A stretch of 42,134 bases of DNA, taken from NCBI GenBank assembly GCA_016874795.1, contig VGTG01000036.1:1-42134 (forward strand), given 5' to 3'. The first letter of the stretch is position 1; every line of letters begins with the position of its first letter. This DNA is from Deltaproteobacteria bacterium (lineage in GTDB: Bacteria > Desulfobacterota > Binatia > UBA12015). Below are positions 32,247-41,581 of this stretch, piece after piece. The notes under the pieces were generated by a model that made no database searches, was not told the origin of the DNA, and saw only the letters and a program-made list of their open reading frames with translations. The translations under genes were made by a program, and so were the position numbers.

Positions 32247-33440
32247 ATGTCCGGACCAAGGCGTTTCGCCCATGGGACCGGCGACGACTGGAAATCACCC
32301 GACGTTCTTCCTCCCCTGCTCTCGGCTCTGGTCGACGCGCTCCCCGGGCCTTTGCTCGTCGTCGATGCGGACGACTGCGTAGTCACCGCGAGTCCGACCG
32401 TAGAGGCCCTGTTCGAGTGCGAGCGCGAGCGCTTGCTCGGACAGCCGCTCGCCACGCTCTTCCTCGAGGGAAGCGAAACGAGCCCCGCGCTCGCGGTACG
32501 GAAGGACGGTGGCGTTCGCCGCATCGAGATCAGCCGCAGACAGCTCCAGGGGCTCGGCGTACCGCTGACGCTGCTCTGGCTCGCGGACGTGACCGAGCGC
32601 GACGAGCGGCGTCGCGCCGAGCGCCGCCTGCGCGCGATCCTGAAGGACCTCGAGCGCGCGACGAAGGCGAAGTCCGAGTTCCTCGCGACGATGAGCCACG
32701 AGCTCCGAACGCCGATGAGCGCGGTCCTCGGAATGACGGACATCCTCCTCGACAGCGCGCTCGACGAAGAGCAGCGCGAGCTCGCCGAGCGCGTTCGCCG
32801 CGCGGGCGTGCATCTCCTCACGACGATCAACGACGTGCTCGATCTGTCGAAGGTCGAGGCGGGACGGCTCGATCTCGAGTCGGCGCGCATCCCGCTGCGC
32901 GGCTGGCTCGCCGAGGTGATCGAGCTGTTCGACGCGCAGGCGATCGCGAAGAAGATCGCGCTTCGCGCCGAGGTCGCGCCGAGCGTTCCCGAAGCGATCG
33001 ACGGCGATTCGACGCGACTCCGCCAGATCCTCGTGAACCTGATCGGAAACGCGGTGAAGTTCACCGACTCCGGTCATGTCGCGGTCCACGTGACGATCGT
33101 CCGCTCGTCGAACGCTCGGAAGATCGAGTTCTGTGTCGAGGACACCGGCATCGGCATCCCAGCCGAGGAGCTCGACCGGCTCTTCGAGCCGTGGCGCCAG
33201 GTCTCGGGAACGAGCATGCGCCACGCGGGCACGGGTCTCGGGCTCGCGATCGCACGACGGCTCGTCGAGTGCATGGGCGGCACGATCTCCGCCGGCAGCG
33301 ATCCGGGACGCGGATCGACGTTCCGCTTCTCGCTTCCGCTTCGCGCCGAGGCGCCCGTTCGCCGGCACGAGGTCGCGCGCGCTCCGCGCAAGACCGAGCT
33401 CCCTCCCGGGAACGACGTCGCGATGGCGACGGGTGCATGA
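32247..33440 (+). CDS. PAS-domain sensor histidine kinase, soluble and orphan
   Basis: 397 residues from the ATG at 32247. PAS-like domain at about 23-115 (LSALVDALPGPLLVVDADDCVVTASP), a short linker helix, and a HisKA domain with phospho-acceptor His151 (ATMSHELRTPMSAVLGMT). The HATPase_c domain has an N box (RQILVNLIGNAVKFTDSG), a G1 box (VEDTGIGIPAEEL), an F box (LFEPWRQV) and a G2 box (GTGLGLAIARRLV). No membrane segment, so a cytoplasmic sensor. No receiver domain is attached and no response regulator is in the window, so its partner is elsewhere. The HPK1-type H box resembles hybrid kinases that have lost their receiver. Confidence 0.92.
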   Translation: MSGPRRFAHGTGDDWKSPDVLPPLLSALVDALPGPLLVVDADDCVVTASPTVEALFECERERLLGQPLATLFLEGSETSPALAVRKDGGVRRIEISRRQLQGLGVPLTLLWLADVTERDERRRAERRLRAILKDLERATKAKSEFLATMSHELRTPMSAVLGMTDILLDSALDEEQRELAERVRRAGVHLLTTINDVLDLSKVEAGRLDLESARIPLRGWLAEVIELFDAQAIAKKIALRAEVAPSVPEAIDGDSTRLRQILVNLIGNAVKFTDSGHVAVHVTIVRSSNARKIEFCVEDTGIGIPAEELDRLFEPWRQVSGTSMRHAGTGLGLAIARRLVECMGGTISAGSDPGRGSTFRFSLPLRAEAPVRRHEVARAPRKTELPPGNDVAMATGA

Positions 33441-33485
33441 TCCCGTCTCTGGTGGGTTCGGCCGCGGCGCGCTAGACCGAGCGAG

Positions 33486-35198
33486 GTGCGCTTCTCGAAC
33501 CTCTTCGCTCCGACGCTGAAGGACGATCCCACCGACGCCGAGGTCGTCAGCCACAAGCTCCTCGTGCGCGCCGGCATGATCCGCCAGGTCGCGCGCGGCA
33601 TCTACGACTACCTCCCGCTCGGTCTCCGCGCGCTTCGCAACGTCGAGCGCATCATTCGCGAGGAGATGGATCGCGCCGGAGCGCAGGAGATCCTGATGCC
33701 GGCGATCTGTCCGGCGGAGCTCTGGCAGGAGAGCGGACGGTGGGACCGCTACGGCAAGGACCTGCTGCGCTTGAAGGACCGTCACGAGCGCGACTTCTGC
33801 TTCGGTCCGACGCACGAGGAAGTGGTCACCGACATCGTGCGGCGCGAGATCCGCTCGTACCGCGACCTGCCGAAGAACCTCTACCAGGTCCAGACGAAGT
33901 TCCGGGACGAGATCCGCCCGCGGTTCGGGCTCCTGCGCGGCCGCGAGTTCCTGATGAAGGACGCGTACTCGTTCCACGTCGACCGTGCGGACTGCGAGCG
34001 CGAGTATCGCCGGATGTACGAGGCGTACGAGCGCGTCTTCTCGCGCTGCGGTCTCCGCTTCCGCGCCGTCGAGGCCGACACCGGCGCGATCGGCGGCAGC
34101 CTGAGCCACGAGTTCCAGGTGCTCGCCGAATCAGGCGAGGACTCGATCGCCGCGTGCAACGCGTGCAGCTACGCCGCGAACGTCGAGCTCGCGGCGCTCG
34201 GTCCGGCTCCCGTCGACGCGCTGACGGAGGAAGCGAGCGCCGAGCTCCGCCGCGTCTCGACGCCGAACCGCCGCACGGTCGAGGACGTCTCGTCCTACCT
34301 CGACATCCCGGCGGATCGCTTCATCAAGACGCTGATCTTCGTCCGCGAGGACGGGAGCCCGATCGCGGCGCTGGTGCGCGGCGATCAGATGCTCTCGGAA
34401 GCGAAGCTCCGCGTGGCGCTCGGCGTGCCGTGGGTCGGGCTCGCGGATGCGGACGTCGTGCGCCGCGTGACCGGTGCTTCCGTCGGCTTCGCGGGTCCGG
34501 TTGGCCTCGATGCGCCGATCCTCGCCGATCAGACGCTCGAAGGAATTCGCGGCGCGGCGAGCGGCGCGAACCAGGACGACGAGCACCTCGTCGGCGTCGA
34601 GCACGGCCGCGACTTCGGCGACGGGGTGACGTTCGCCGACCTGCGCGAAGCCCGCGCCGGCGACCGCTGCGCGCGCTGCGGCGAGGGCACGTACGAGATC
34701 TACCGCGGCATCGAGGTCGGGCAGGTGTTCTACCTCGGCACGAAGTACTCGACGGCTCTCGGCGCGACCTTCCTCGACGCGTCCGGACAGAGCCAGGTGA
34801 TGGAGATGGGCTGCTACGGGATCGGCGTGTCGCGCACGCTCGCCGCCGCGATCGAGCAGAGCCACGACGAGAACGGCATCATCTGGCCGAAGCCGCTCTC
34901 TCCGTACCCGATCGAGATCGTCCCCGTTTCGATGAACGACGCCGCCGTCGTCTCCGCCGCCGAGAAGCTCGCCGCGGACCTGCAAGAGCGAGGCATCGAG
35001 ACTCTCGTGGACGACCGCGACGAGCGCCCCGGCGTCAAGTTCAAGGATGCGGACCTGATCGGCATCCCGCTCCGCGTGACCGTCGGCAAGAAGGGCCTCG
35101 ATCGCGGGATCGTCGAGGTGAAGCATCGCAAAGACGGCACGGTCGAGGAGGTCGCCGTCGGCGACGCGGCCGCTCGCCTCGCCGAGAGGGCTCTTTGA
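33486..35198 (+). CDS. proS: Prolyl-tRNA synthetase, bacterial type with editing insertion
   Basis: 570 residues, usual bacterial ProS length. GTG start giving MRFSNLFAPTLKDDPTDAEVVSHKLLVRAGMIRQ, the expected N-terminus. Class II motifs: motif 2 around QTKFRDEIRPRFGLLRGREFLMKDAYSF and motif 3 GCYGIGVSRTLAAAIEQ. The YbaK-like editing domain lies at about 230-380 (YLDIPADRFIKTLIFV). The C-terminal anticodon-binding domain begins near PYPIEIVPV. It charges tRNA-Pro. Its stop overlaps a TTG start of pyrF, making it the first gene of a coupled four-gene operon. Confidence 0.97.
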   Translation: MRFSNLFAPTLKDDPTDAEVVSHKLLVRAGMIRQVARGIYDYLPLGLRALRNVERIIREEMDRAGAQEILMPAICPAELWQESGRWDRYGKDLLRLKDRHERDFCFGPTHEEVVTDIVRREIRSYRDLPKNLYQVQTKFRDEIRPRFGLLRGREFLMKDAYSFHVDRADCEREYRRMYEAYERVFSRCGLRFRAVEADTGAIGGSLSHEFQVLAESGEDSIAACNACSYAANVELAALGPAPVDALTEEASAELRRVSTPNRRTVEDVSSYLDIPADRFIKTLIFVREDGSPIAALVRGDQMLSEAKLRVALGVPWVGLADADVVRRVTGASVGFAGPVGLDAPILADQTLEGIRGAASGANQDDEHLVGVEHGRDFGDGVTFADLREARAGDRCARCGEGTYEIYRGIEVGQVFYLGTKYSTALGATFLDASGQSQVMEMGCYGIGVSRTLAAAIEQSHDENGIIWPKPLSPYPIEIVPVSMNDAAVVSAAEKLAADLQERGIETLVDDRDERPGVKFKDADLIGIPLRVTVGKKGLDRGIVEVKHRKDGTVEEVAVGDAAARLAERAL

Positions 35199-35968
35199 TC
35201 TCGGCCGCCACCCGCCCCGAGTCGCACCAGCGAGCCCGCGAGCGTCTGATCTTCGCGCTCGACGTCCCGAGCCTCCGCGAGGCGGAGGAGCTCGTGGACC
35301 TCCTCGCCGGCGAAGTCGGGATGTTCAAGGTCGGGAAGCAGCTGTTCCTGCAAGCCGGTCCCGCGATCGTGCGTCACATCCGCGAGCGCGGCGAGGACGT
35401 GTTCCTCGACCTCAAGTTCCACGACATCCCGCGCACGGTCGCGCGTGCTTCTCTCGAGGCTACACGCCTCGGAGTGAAGATGTTGACGCTCCATGCGTCT
35501 GGATCGGTCGAGATGATGCGCATGACCGCCCAGCAGGTGCGCCAGACGTGCAAGCGGGAGAACCTGAAGCGGCCCCGGCTCCTCGCCGTCACGGTGCTGA
35601 CGAGCCTCTCGAGCGAGGACCTGAAGCTCGTCGGGGTCCGCTCCGGCGTGATGCCGCAGGTGACGCGCCTCGCGAAGCTCGCCCAGGAAGCCGGGATGGA
35701 CGGGGTCGTCGCGTCGCCGCTCGAGGTCGGCGAGATCCGCCGCGAGTGCGGGCGCCGCCTGCAGATCGTCACTCCCGGCATCCGCCCCGCGAGCAGCGAT
35801 CACGAGGATCAGAAGCGCGTCGCCACACCGGGCGAGGCGATCCGGGCCGGCTCGGACTACCTCGTCGTCGGCTCTCCGATCCGGAACGCGGGGGAGCCGG
35901 TCCAGGCGGCGCGCGAGATCGTCGAGGAGATCGGCGCCGCGATGCGACGAGGCCGCGCTCGCCGATGA
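35195..35968 (+). CDS. pyrF: Orotidine 5'-phosphate decarboxylase
   Basis: 257 residues. It makes UMP from OMP. FALDVPS begins the barrel. The catalytic tetrad segment FLDLKFHDIP supplies Asp72, Lys74 and Asp78, and VTPGIRP plus YLVVGSPI bind phosphate. No ATG or GTG lies at a suitable place. The TTG at 35195 overlaps the proS stop (TTGA) and has AGAGGG about 4 nt before it, so a rare TTG start with translational coupling is proposed. The end overlaps the next gene as ATGA. Confidence 0.92.
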   Translation: MISAATRPESHQRARERLIFALDVPSLREAEELVDLLAGEVGMFKVGKQLFLQAGPAIVRHIRERGEDVFLDLKFHDIPRTVARASLEATRLGVKMLTLHASGSVEMMRMTAQQVRQTCKRENLKRPRLLAVTVLTSLSSEDLKLVGVRSGVMPQVTRLAKLAQEAGMDGVVASPLEVGEIRRECGRRLQIVTPGIRPASSDHEDQKRVATPGEAIRAGSDYLVVGSPIRNAGEPVQAAREIVEEIGAAMRRGRARR

Positions 35969-37389
35969 AGCGTCGCGCGCTCGCCTCGGTCCTGCTGCTC
36001 TCTCTCGCCCTCGCCTCTCCGGCGCGCGGCGCCGCGCTCTACGCCGACCAGGTCGTCGAGCGCACGCTCCCGAACGGCTTCAAGATGCTCCTTCTCGAGG
36101 ACCACAAGGCGCCGGTCGCGGTCGTGCAGGTATGGTACCGCGTCGGCGGCCGGAACGAGGTGCCGGGCGTGACCGGCCTCTCGCACATGCTCGAGCACAT
36201 GCTGTTCAAGGGAACCGAGAAGTACCCGAACGGAGAGTACTCGCGGATCATCGCGCGGAACGGCGGCGACGAGAACGCCTTCACGTCGGACGACGCGACG
36301 ACGTACTTCGCGAAGCTCGCGGCCGACCGGATCGACGTCGAGATCGGCCTCGAAGCGGACCGGATGCGGAACGTGATCCTCTCCGAGGAGCTCTTCGAGC
36401 CGGAGCGCCAGGTCGTGACCGAGGAGCGGCGCATGCGCGTCGACGATCAGCCGACGGCGTACCTCTTCGAGACGCTGACGGCGGCAACGTTCCTCGAGCA
36501 TCCCTATCGCCAGCCGGTGATCGGCTGGGCGAGCGACATCGCGGGCTGGAAGCTCACGGACCTCCGCGCGCACTACGATCAGTACTACCAGCCGAACAAC
36601 GCCTTCCTCGTCGCGGTCGGCGACTTCGACGCCGAGGCGCTCGCGAAGAAGATCGAAGCGAGCTTCGGACCGATCCCGCGCGGCCCCGAGCCGCCGCCGG
36701 TCCGCGCTCGCGAGCAGGAGCCGCGCGGTCCTGTCCGCGTCCTCGTCGAGCGGCCCGCGAAGCTCCCGTTCATCGCCGTGAACTACCGCGTGCCGAACCT
36801 GCGTCACGCGGACAGCCCTGCGCTCGAGGTGCTCGAGGTCGTGCTCTCGGGCGGCAAGAGCTCGCGGCTCTACCGGAGCCTCGTCGAGGACGGTCGCATC
36901 GCACTCGACGCCTCCGCCGGGTACGCCCGCACGGCGCGCGACGACAAGACCTTCACGCTGTCGGCGCAGGCGCAGCCCGGGATCGATGCCGAGCGCATGG
37001 AGCGGGCGCTGCTGGAGCAGGTCGAGGCGATCCAGACGAAGGCCCCGAGCGACGCGGAGCTGGCGCGCGCCAAGGCCCAGATCGAGTCGTCCTTCATCTT
37101 CTCGCTCGACTCGATGTTCTACCGCGCGATGCTGCTCGGCACCTATGAGATCGCCGGGAGCTGGCGCGACATCGACGAGTACCTGCCCGCCGTGCGCAAG
37201 GTGACGGCGGACGACGTGCAGCGCGTCGCACGCACCTGGCTCACGGAGAAGAACCGCGTCACGGGGGTTCTCATCCCGGCCAAGGACGAGAGCGCCGAAG
37301 CACCGATGCCGGTCGTGCCTCCTCTGGCCCCGGCCGGCGCACCCGCGCCCGACGGTCCCGGGGCGGCGCCCGGAACGGGGGTCCGCTGA
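35965..37389 (+). CDS. M16 zinc peptidase, catalytic subunit
   Basis: 474 residues. Signal peptide MKRRALASVLLLSLALASPARG, so periplasmic. The inverted zinc motif is intact: HMLEH (His74, Glu77, His78) with the third ligand Glu154 in VVTEERRM. Two M16 half domains follow. The second lacks the usual LAYS tyrosine (GRIALDASAGY), so the substrate-binding Arg/Tyr pair is incomplete. An Ala/Pro-rich tail ends the protein. It pairs with the next gene, which has the opposite pattern. It processes or degrades short peptides or exported polypeptides. Confidence 0.92.
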   Translation: MKRRALASVLLLSLALASPARGAALYADQVVERTLPNGFKMLLLEDHKAPVAVVQVWYRVGGRNEVPGVTGLSHMLEHMLFKGTEKYPNGEYSRIIARNGGDENAFTSDDATTYFAKLAADRIDVEIGLEADRMRNVILSEELFEPERQVVTEERRMRVDDQPTAYLFETLTAATFLEHPYRQPVIGWASDIAGWKLTDLRAHYDQYYQPNNAFLVAVGDFDAEALAKKIEASFGPIPRGPEPPPVRAREQEPRGPVRVLVERPAKLPFIAVNYRVPNLRHADSPALEVLEVVLSGGKSSRLYRSLVEDGRIALDASAGYARTARDDKTFTLSAQAQPGIDAERMERALLEQVEAIQTKAPSDAELARAKAQIESSFIFSLDSMFYRAMLLGTYEIAGSWRDIDEYLPAVRKVTADDVQRVARTWLTEKNRVTGVLIPAKDESAEAPMPVVPPLAPAGAPAPDGPGAAPGTGVR

Positions 37390-38732
37390 TGCGGCGTGTT
37401 CTCGCCCTCGCGACGCTCGGGACCTTTCTCTCGCACGCCTCTCCGATGGCGGTGCACGCCGGCGGGCCCGAGGTCTCCCGCGTCACGCTCGAGAACGGGC
37501 TCCGGCTCGTCCTTTCGCAGCAGACCTCGGTTCCGATCGTCGCGATCGATTGCCTCGTCGACGGTGGCGCGCGCGTCGATCCCGTCGACCGGCCGGGGCT
37601 CGCGGCTCTCACCGCGTCGCTCCTCGAGGAAGGGACCGAGGGTCGCACGTCGCAGGACATCGCGCTTCTGATCGACTCGCTCGGCGGCTCCTTCGAGACC
37701 GGCGGATCGAGCGACTGGATCTACGCGAGCTCGGCGGTGCTCTCGCGAGATTTCGAGACCGGCGTCGATCTGGTCTCGAAGAGCCTCCGCGTGCCGACCT
37801 TCGCGCCGGATGCGGTCGAGCGGATCCGCGCCGACACGCTCGGCGACATCCAGTCGGCCGAGGAGAATCCCGGCTACGTCTCGATGCGCGGCTTCCGGAA
37901 GGCGCTCTTCGGGGACGCGCCGTACGGCCATCCCGTCGAGGGGACCTCGGAATCGCTGCGCGCGATCACACGGGACGAGATCGTCCGCTTCCATGGCACG
38001 TGGATCCGTCCCGAGCGGACGATCTGCGCGATCGTCGGCGACGTCGAGCCGGCGAAGATGGAATCGGTGGCTCGCGAGAAGCTCTCCGCATGGGCGCGCG
38101 GCGGGCCCGCGCCGGAGCCGTCGCCCGCCACGGCGAAGCCGGCGACGGCGGTCCTGATCGACATGGCGACGACGCAGGCCAACGTCGTCGTCGGGCAGAT
38201 CGGCGTCGCGCGCGAAAATCCGGACTTCTTCGCGATCCGGCTGATGAATCACATTCTGGGAGGCGGCGGCTTCACGTCCCGCCTGGTCAACCGGGTGCGC
38301 GACGCGCACGGCCTCGCCTACTCGGTCGGGAGCTCCTTCGATTCGAGCCGCTTTGCCGGGCCCTTCCAGGTGGTCCTGCAGACGAAGGTCGAAAGCGCTG
38401 GGGAAGCGATCCGCCTCGTCCGCGAGGAGATCGAGAAGCTCCACGACCAAGGGGCGACCGAGGAGGAGCTGCACGCCGCGCAGGACTACCTCACGGGCAA
38501 CTTCCCTCAGAACCTCGACTCGACCGCGAAGCTCGCGGGCCTCCTCGCTCAGATCGAGTACTTCGGCTTGGGCGACGACTACATCGAGAAGTACGGCGAG
38601 CGTGTGCGAGCGGTGACGCTCGAGGAAGTTCGCGACGCGGCGCGCGAGTACCTCCACCCCGACGCTCTGGTCCAGGTCGTCGTCGGACCGGAGGAGCTAC
38701 TCGCGAGCCAAGGTCTCGCCGAGGACCGCTGA
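37389..38732 (+). CDS. M16 peptidase-like subunit lacking the zinc site
   Basis: 447 residues with a signal peptide (MRRVLALATLGTFLSHA, cut near VHAGG). At the place of HxxEH the sequence is LAALTASLL, with Ala73, Ala76 and Ser77 at the zinc/catalytic positions, so no metal can bind. The Arg/Tyr substrate-holding pair is intact (SRLVNRVRDAHGLAYSVGSSF). It is thus the regulatory half of a heterodimer with the upstream subunit, like the alpha/beta subunits of mitochondrial processing peptidase. Start and stop share one base (TGATG), favouring equal synthesis. Confidence 0.9.
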   Translation: MRRVLALATLGTFLSHASPMAVHAGGPEVSRVTLENGLRLVLSQQTSVPIVAIDCLVDGGARVDPVDRPGLAALTASLLEEGTEGRTSQDIALLIDSLGGSFETGGSSDWIYASSAVLSRDFETGVDLVSKSLRVPTFAPDAVERIRADTLGDIQSAEENPGYVSMRGFRKALFGDAPYGHPVEGTSESLRAITRDEIVRFHGTWIRPERTICAIVGDVEPAKMESVAREKLSAWARGGPAPEPSPATAKPATAVLIDMATTQANVVVGQIGVARENPDFFAIRLMNHILGGGGFTSRLVNRVRDAHGLAYSVGSSFDSSRFAGPFQVVLQTKVESAGEAIRLVREEIEKLHDQGATEEELHAAQDYLTGNFPQNLDSTAKLAGLLAQIEYFGLGDDYIEKYGERVRAVTLEEVRDAAREYLHPDALVQVVVGPEELLASQGLAEDR

Positions 38733-38801
38733 ACGACCCGCGAGCCTCTCAAGAGAAGCCCTCTCGCGGCCGAATCTCAAGGAAGGTGCGAAGGTTCTCC
38801 C

Positions 38802-38830
38802 TTGACTCCCTGGTATCCGGTAACTACGGT
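38802..38830 (+). promoter_or_regulatory. Candidate sigma-70 promoter of rpoD
   Basis: TTGACT (38802-38807), 17-bp spacer, TACGGT (38825-38830). This is the best promoter-like pair in the 267-bp gap before rpoD and would give a leader of about 160 nt. The -35 is good; the -10 keeps only TA...T. Confidence 0.4.
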
Positions 38831-38893
38831 TCACGCCGTCCGTGGTGCACTGTCCTTCCGTCTTCTGCCCTCGGGATCGGCGGCACCATCCGG

Positions 38894-38909
38894 CGAAAGC
38901 TTGCTTTCG
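38894..38909. other. Perfect hairpin in the rpoD leader
   Basis: Arms CGAAAGC/GCTTTCG separated by TT, between the candidate promoter and the rpoD start codon. It could be a leader structure affecting rpoD translation or a protein site. Nothing else is recognised in the 38733-38999 gap. Confidence 0.4.
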
Positions 38910-38999
38910 TCGCAGCGGCAGGGTTCCGAGAGCGGGTGTTGAACTTCTCCCTCGCTCGGGGTTCGCAAAGCACGACCGTCTGTTGAGAGTTCTGCCGTA

Positions 39000-41126
39000 G
39001 TGCAGAAGCGTCAGAGCAAGACCAGCGCCCGGGCCGTCGTCCGAAAGACGACAGGCAAGTCCGTCGGACAAGCCTCGGGAGCGGGAAAGGCGGCGGTGAA
39101 GAGCGCCAAGCAAGGACGGCTCGCGAAGGGTGACGCCACCAAGCCGGCGCGCAAGAGCTCGCCTGCGTCGAGCTCGTCGACCTCCTCCGGAGCGAAGGCG
39201 AGCCCGTCGGCACGGGGTGGCGCGAAGGTCTCGAGTCGCACGGACGAGCTCGCACAGGCGGGTGCACGCGCTTCCGGCGACGGTGCTGCGGTCGATCGTC
39301 GCTCCGATCCGAAGCTCAAGAAGCTCATCGAGATGGGCAAGGAGCGCGGCTACCTCACCACCAACGAGATCAACGAAGGTCTCCCGAAGCAGCTCGCTTC
39401 GCCCGAGGAGATCGACGGCGTCATGTCCATGCTCGGTGAGATGGACATCGAGGTCGTCGAGCACGGCGAGGGAGACGGCGAAGAGGCCGGCGAGTGGACC
39501 GGCGAGGACAGCGACGAAGGCGCCGATGCCGACGCGAGCGACGGCCCCGAGCCCGAGGTCGGCGCGCCCAGCGCCTCGGAGCGGACCTCCAGCTCCAGCG
39601 GATCCGGCGCCGACACCTCCGACCCCGTCCGCATGTACCTCCAGGAGATGGGCGGCGTCCCTCTCCTCTCGCGCGAGGAAGAGGTCACGATCGCGAAGCA
39701 GATCGAGGCCGGCGAGAACGAGATCAAGGAATCGATCTTCTCGATCCCGCTCGCGCTCCAGTACGTCATCATGCTCGCGCAGCGCTTGAAGGACGGCGAG
39801 CTCAGCCCGCACGAGGTCTTCGGCGAGGAAGAGAAAGAGGAGAGCGGCGAGGAGAAGGCCGAAGGCGAGCAGGGGAACGACGACCGCGACCAGCAGCGCG
39901 TCGAAGCGTTCGTCAAGCACCTCGCCGGCCTGAAGAAGCTCGCCGCCGAGCGCACCCGCCTCGAGCAGGCGGGGCGCGGACGCAAGAACTCGGCGGAGTC
40001 GGCGAAGCTCGACAAGCGCTACCAGCAGCTCGCCGAGAAGATAAAAGCGGCGCTCTACGCGATGCCGCTCAGCCGCAAGCACATCAACGACATCGCCGAC
40101 AAGCTGAAGGAGGCGGTGAACCTCGTCGACCGTCCGCGCGAGCTGATGCGGACGGTGATGAACCGCAGCGGCAAGAGCGAGCAGGACCTGCAGAAGCTCC
40201 TTCGACGAGTCAAGGTCGGCGATCGCGCGACCGCCGCCGGCGTCGGCCGCGCTCTCCGCGTTCCCGTCGACGAGGTATTGGAGCTCGCGCAGAACGTGCG
40301 CGAGGGCTGGCAGAACGCGACGCTCGTCGAGCGCGAGGTCGGCATGTCGACGGACGCCCTCCGCGGGGCGATCGATCGCCTGCGGCGCGGCGAATGGCGC
40401 GCGCAGGAAGGAAAGCGAGCGTTGATCGAGGCGAACCTCCGCCTCGTCGTCTCGATCGCGAAGCGCTACACGAACCGCGGCCTCGGCTTCCTCGACCTGA
40501 TCCAGGAGGGGAACATCGGCTTGATGCGCGCGGTCGAGAAGTTCGAGTACCAGCGCGGCTACAAGTTCTCGACGTACGCGACCTGGTGGATTCGCCAGTC
40601 CGTATCGCGTGCGATCGCGGACCAGGCGCGCACCATCCGCATTCCGGTGCACATGATCGAGACGATCAACAAGGTGCTCCGGACCTCGCGCTACCTCGTC
40701 CAGCAGCTCGGCCGCGAGCCGACGCCGGAAGAGATCGCGACGCAGATGGAGATGCCGGTCGACAAGGTCCGCAAGGTCCTGAAGATCGTGAAGGAGCCCG
40801 TCTCTCTCGAGACGCCGATCGGCGACGACGAGGAGAGTGCGCTCGGAGATTTCGTCGAGGACCGCCAGAGCGTGTCGCCTGCCGACGCCGCGATGGCGAT
40901 CAGCCTCGAAGAGCAGACGCGCAAGGTGCTCGCGACGCTGACGCCACGCGAGGAACAGATCCTCCGCATGCGCTTCGGCATCGGCGAGCGGTCCGACTTC
41001 ACCCTCGAGGAAGTCGGGCAGCGCTTCGCGGTCACCCGCGAGCGCATCCGGCAGATCGAGGCCAAGGCCCTCCGCAAGCTTCGCAATCCAGCGAGGACCC
41101 GTTCGCTTGAAACTTTCGCTGGATAG
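39000..41126 (+). CDS. rpoD: Primary RNA polymerase sigma factor (sigma-70)
   Basis: 708 residues, GTG start. The first 100 or so residues are a Lys/Ala/Ser-rich basic tail, then region 1.1 ([27 protein letters not shown]), an acidic linker, region 1.2 ([28 protein letters not shown]) and a charged non-conserved region. Region 2 has [20 protein letters not shown] and [17 protein letters not shown]. Regions 3 and 4 include the helix-turn-helix [29 protein letters not shown]. Region 2.4 and 4.2 residues are as in housekeeping sigma factors, so it should read TTGACA/TATAAT. dnaG is not next to it, unlike in many bacteria. Confidence 0.97.
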   Translation: MQKRQSKTSARAVVRKTTGKSVGQASGAGKAAVKSAKQGRLAKGDATKPARKSSPASSSSTSSGAKASPSARGGAKVSSRTDELAQAGARASGDGAAVDRRSDPKLKKLIEMGKERGYLTTNEINEGLPKQLASPEEIDGVMSMLGEMDIEVVEHGEGDGEEAGEWTGEDSDEGADADASDGPEPEVGAPSASERTSSSSGSGADTSDPVRMYLQEMGGVPLLSREEEVTIAKQIEAGENEIKESIFSIPLALQYVIMLAQRLKDGELSPHEVFGEEEKEESGEEKAEGEQGNDDRDQQRVEAFVKHLAGLKKLAAERTRLEQAGRGRKNSAESAKLDKRYQQLAEKIKAALYAMPLSRKHINDIADKLKEAVNLVDRPRELMRTVMNRSGKSEQDLQKLLRRVKVGDRATAAGVGRALRVPVDEVLELAQNVREGWQNATLVEREVGMSTDALRGAIDRLRRGEWRAQEGKRALIEANLRLVVSIAKRYTNRGLGFLDLIQEGNIGLMRAVEKFEYQRGYKFSTYATWWIRQSVSRAIADQARTIRIPVHMIETINKVLRTSRYLVQQLGREPTPEEIATQMEMPVDKVRKVLKIVKEPVSLETPIGDDEESALGDFVEDRQSVSPADAAMAISLEEQTRKVLATLTPREEQILRMRFGIGERSDFTLEEVGQRFAVTRERIRQIEAKALRKLRNPARTRSLETFAG

Positions 41127-41269
41127 GGCTTTGGTGGCGGTGGACGAAGTGGAGCGCCCGAGGAAGAGCGTCTCCCAGGGAGTCCGTTCCCGATACACGG
41201 CGGTGATGGCGGGGCCGAAGGGCCGCGTCGCCGGCGTGGGGACGGGCGAGGTTGTCGAGTGGTGGTGGC

Positions 41270-41276
41270 AGGAGGT
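41270..41276 (+). promoter_or_regulatory. Strong Shine-Dalgarno of the 64-residue ORF
   Basis: AGGAGGT, a perfect anti-16S match, with 5 nt before the ATG at 41282. This is among the strongest ribosome sites noted in the window. It sets the start of the small gene and rules for it over the in-frame start 10 codons upstream. Confidence 0.8.
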
Positions 41277-41281
41277 GTCCC

Positions 41282-41476
41282 ATGGAGAGCGGTCTCGAGA
41301 AGGAGCTTCGGGAGTGGCGTGAGAACCGCGTGCGAGCGATGAGCGCGCTCGCAGCGACCCGCGCCCAGATCTTCCCGATGCCCTCCGTAACGCCGTCCCA
41401 CAAGGGCGGTCGGCGGCTCCGCGTGAACGGCCAGGAGGTCCTGGTCGTCGCCAAAGCGCGGCGCATCAGCAACTAG
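41282..41476 (+). CDS. Small conserved-looking protein of unknown function (64 aa)
   Basis: [20 protein letters not shown] begins an amphipathic, Glu/Arg-rich helix. The second half is basic and probably beta ([24 protein letters not shown]). There is no signal peptide, membrane segment or cysteine. The perfect ribosome site and a strong hairpin 8 bp after the stop show a genuine gene. It is 155 bp downstream of rpoD on the same strand and could share its transcript. A nucleic-acid- or polymerase-associated role is possible given charge and position, but no family is recognised. Confidence 0.65.
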   Translation: MESGLEKELREWRENRVRAMSALAATRAQIFPMPSVTPSHKGGRRLRVNGQEVLVVAKARRISN

Positions 41477-41484
41477 GAAGCTCC

Positions 41485-41507
41485 CGGCCGCGCCTCGAGC
41501 GCGGCCG
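41485..41507 (+). terminator. Strong GC hairpin after the small ORF
   Basis: Perfect 9-bp arms CGGCCGCGC/GCGCGGCCG with a 5-nt loop, 8 bp past the stop codon. No U-run, but this is the most stable stem just downstream of the rpoD-small ORF unit. Confidence 0.55.
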
Positions 41508-41520
41508 ACGTCGGTAATCC

Positions 41521-41550
41521 GGATCCCTCCGGGATCCCCGCCCCGGGGCG
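41521..41550. other. Tandem palindromes in the gene-free tail
   Basis: GGATCCC/GGGATCC with TCC loop (41521-41537), followed at once by the 12-bp palindrome CGCCCCGGGGCG (41539-41550). With the hairpin at 41485 they make a run of structured sequence that may back up termination. The stretch 41477-42009 contains no credible gene on either strand. Confidence 0.4.
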
Positions 41551-41581
41551 AGTCGTGCTCGCCCTTCGGGCACCGCGAGCC

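Noticed and set aside
38949-38977. TTGAAC-N17-TTCGCA as a second rpoD promoter
   Set aside because: The -10 matches poorly and the position would leave a very short leader; the site at 38802 is better.
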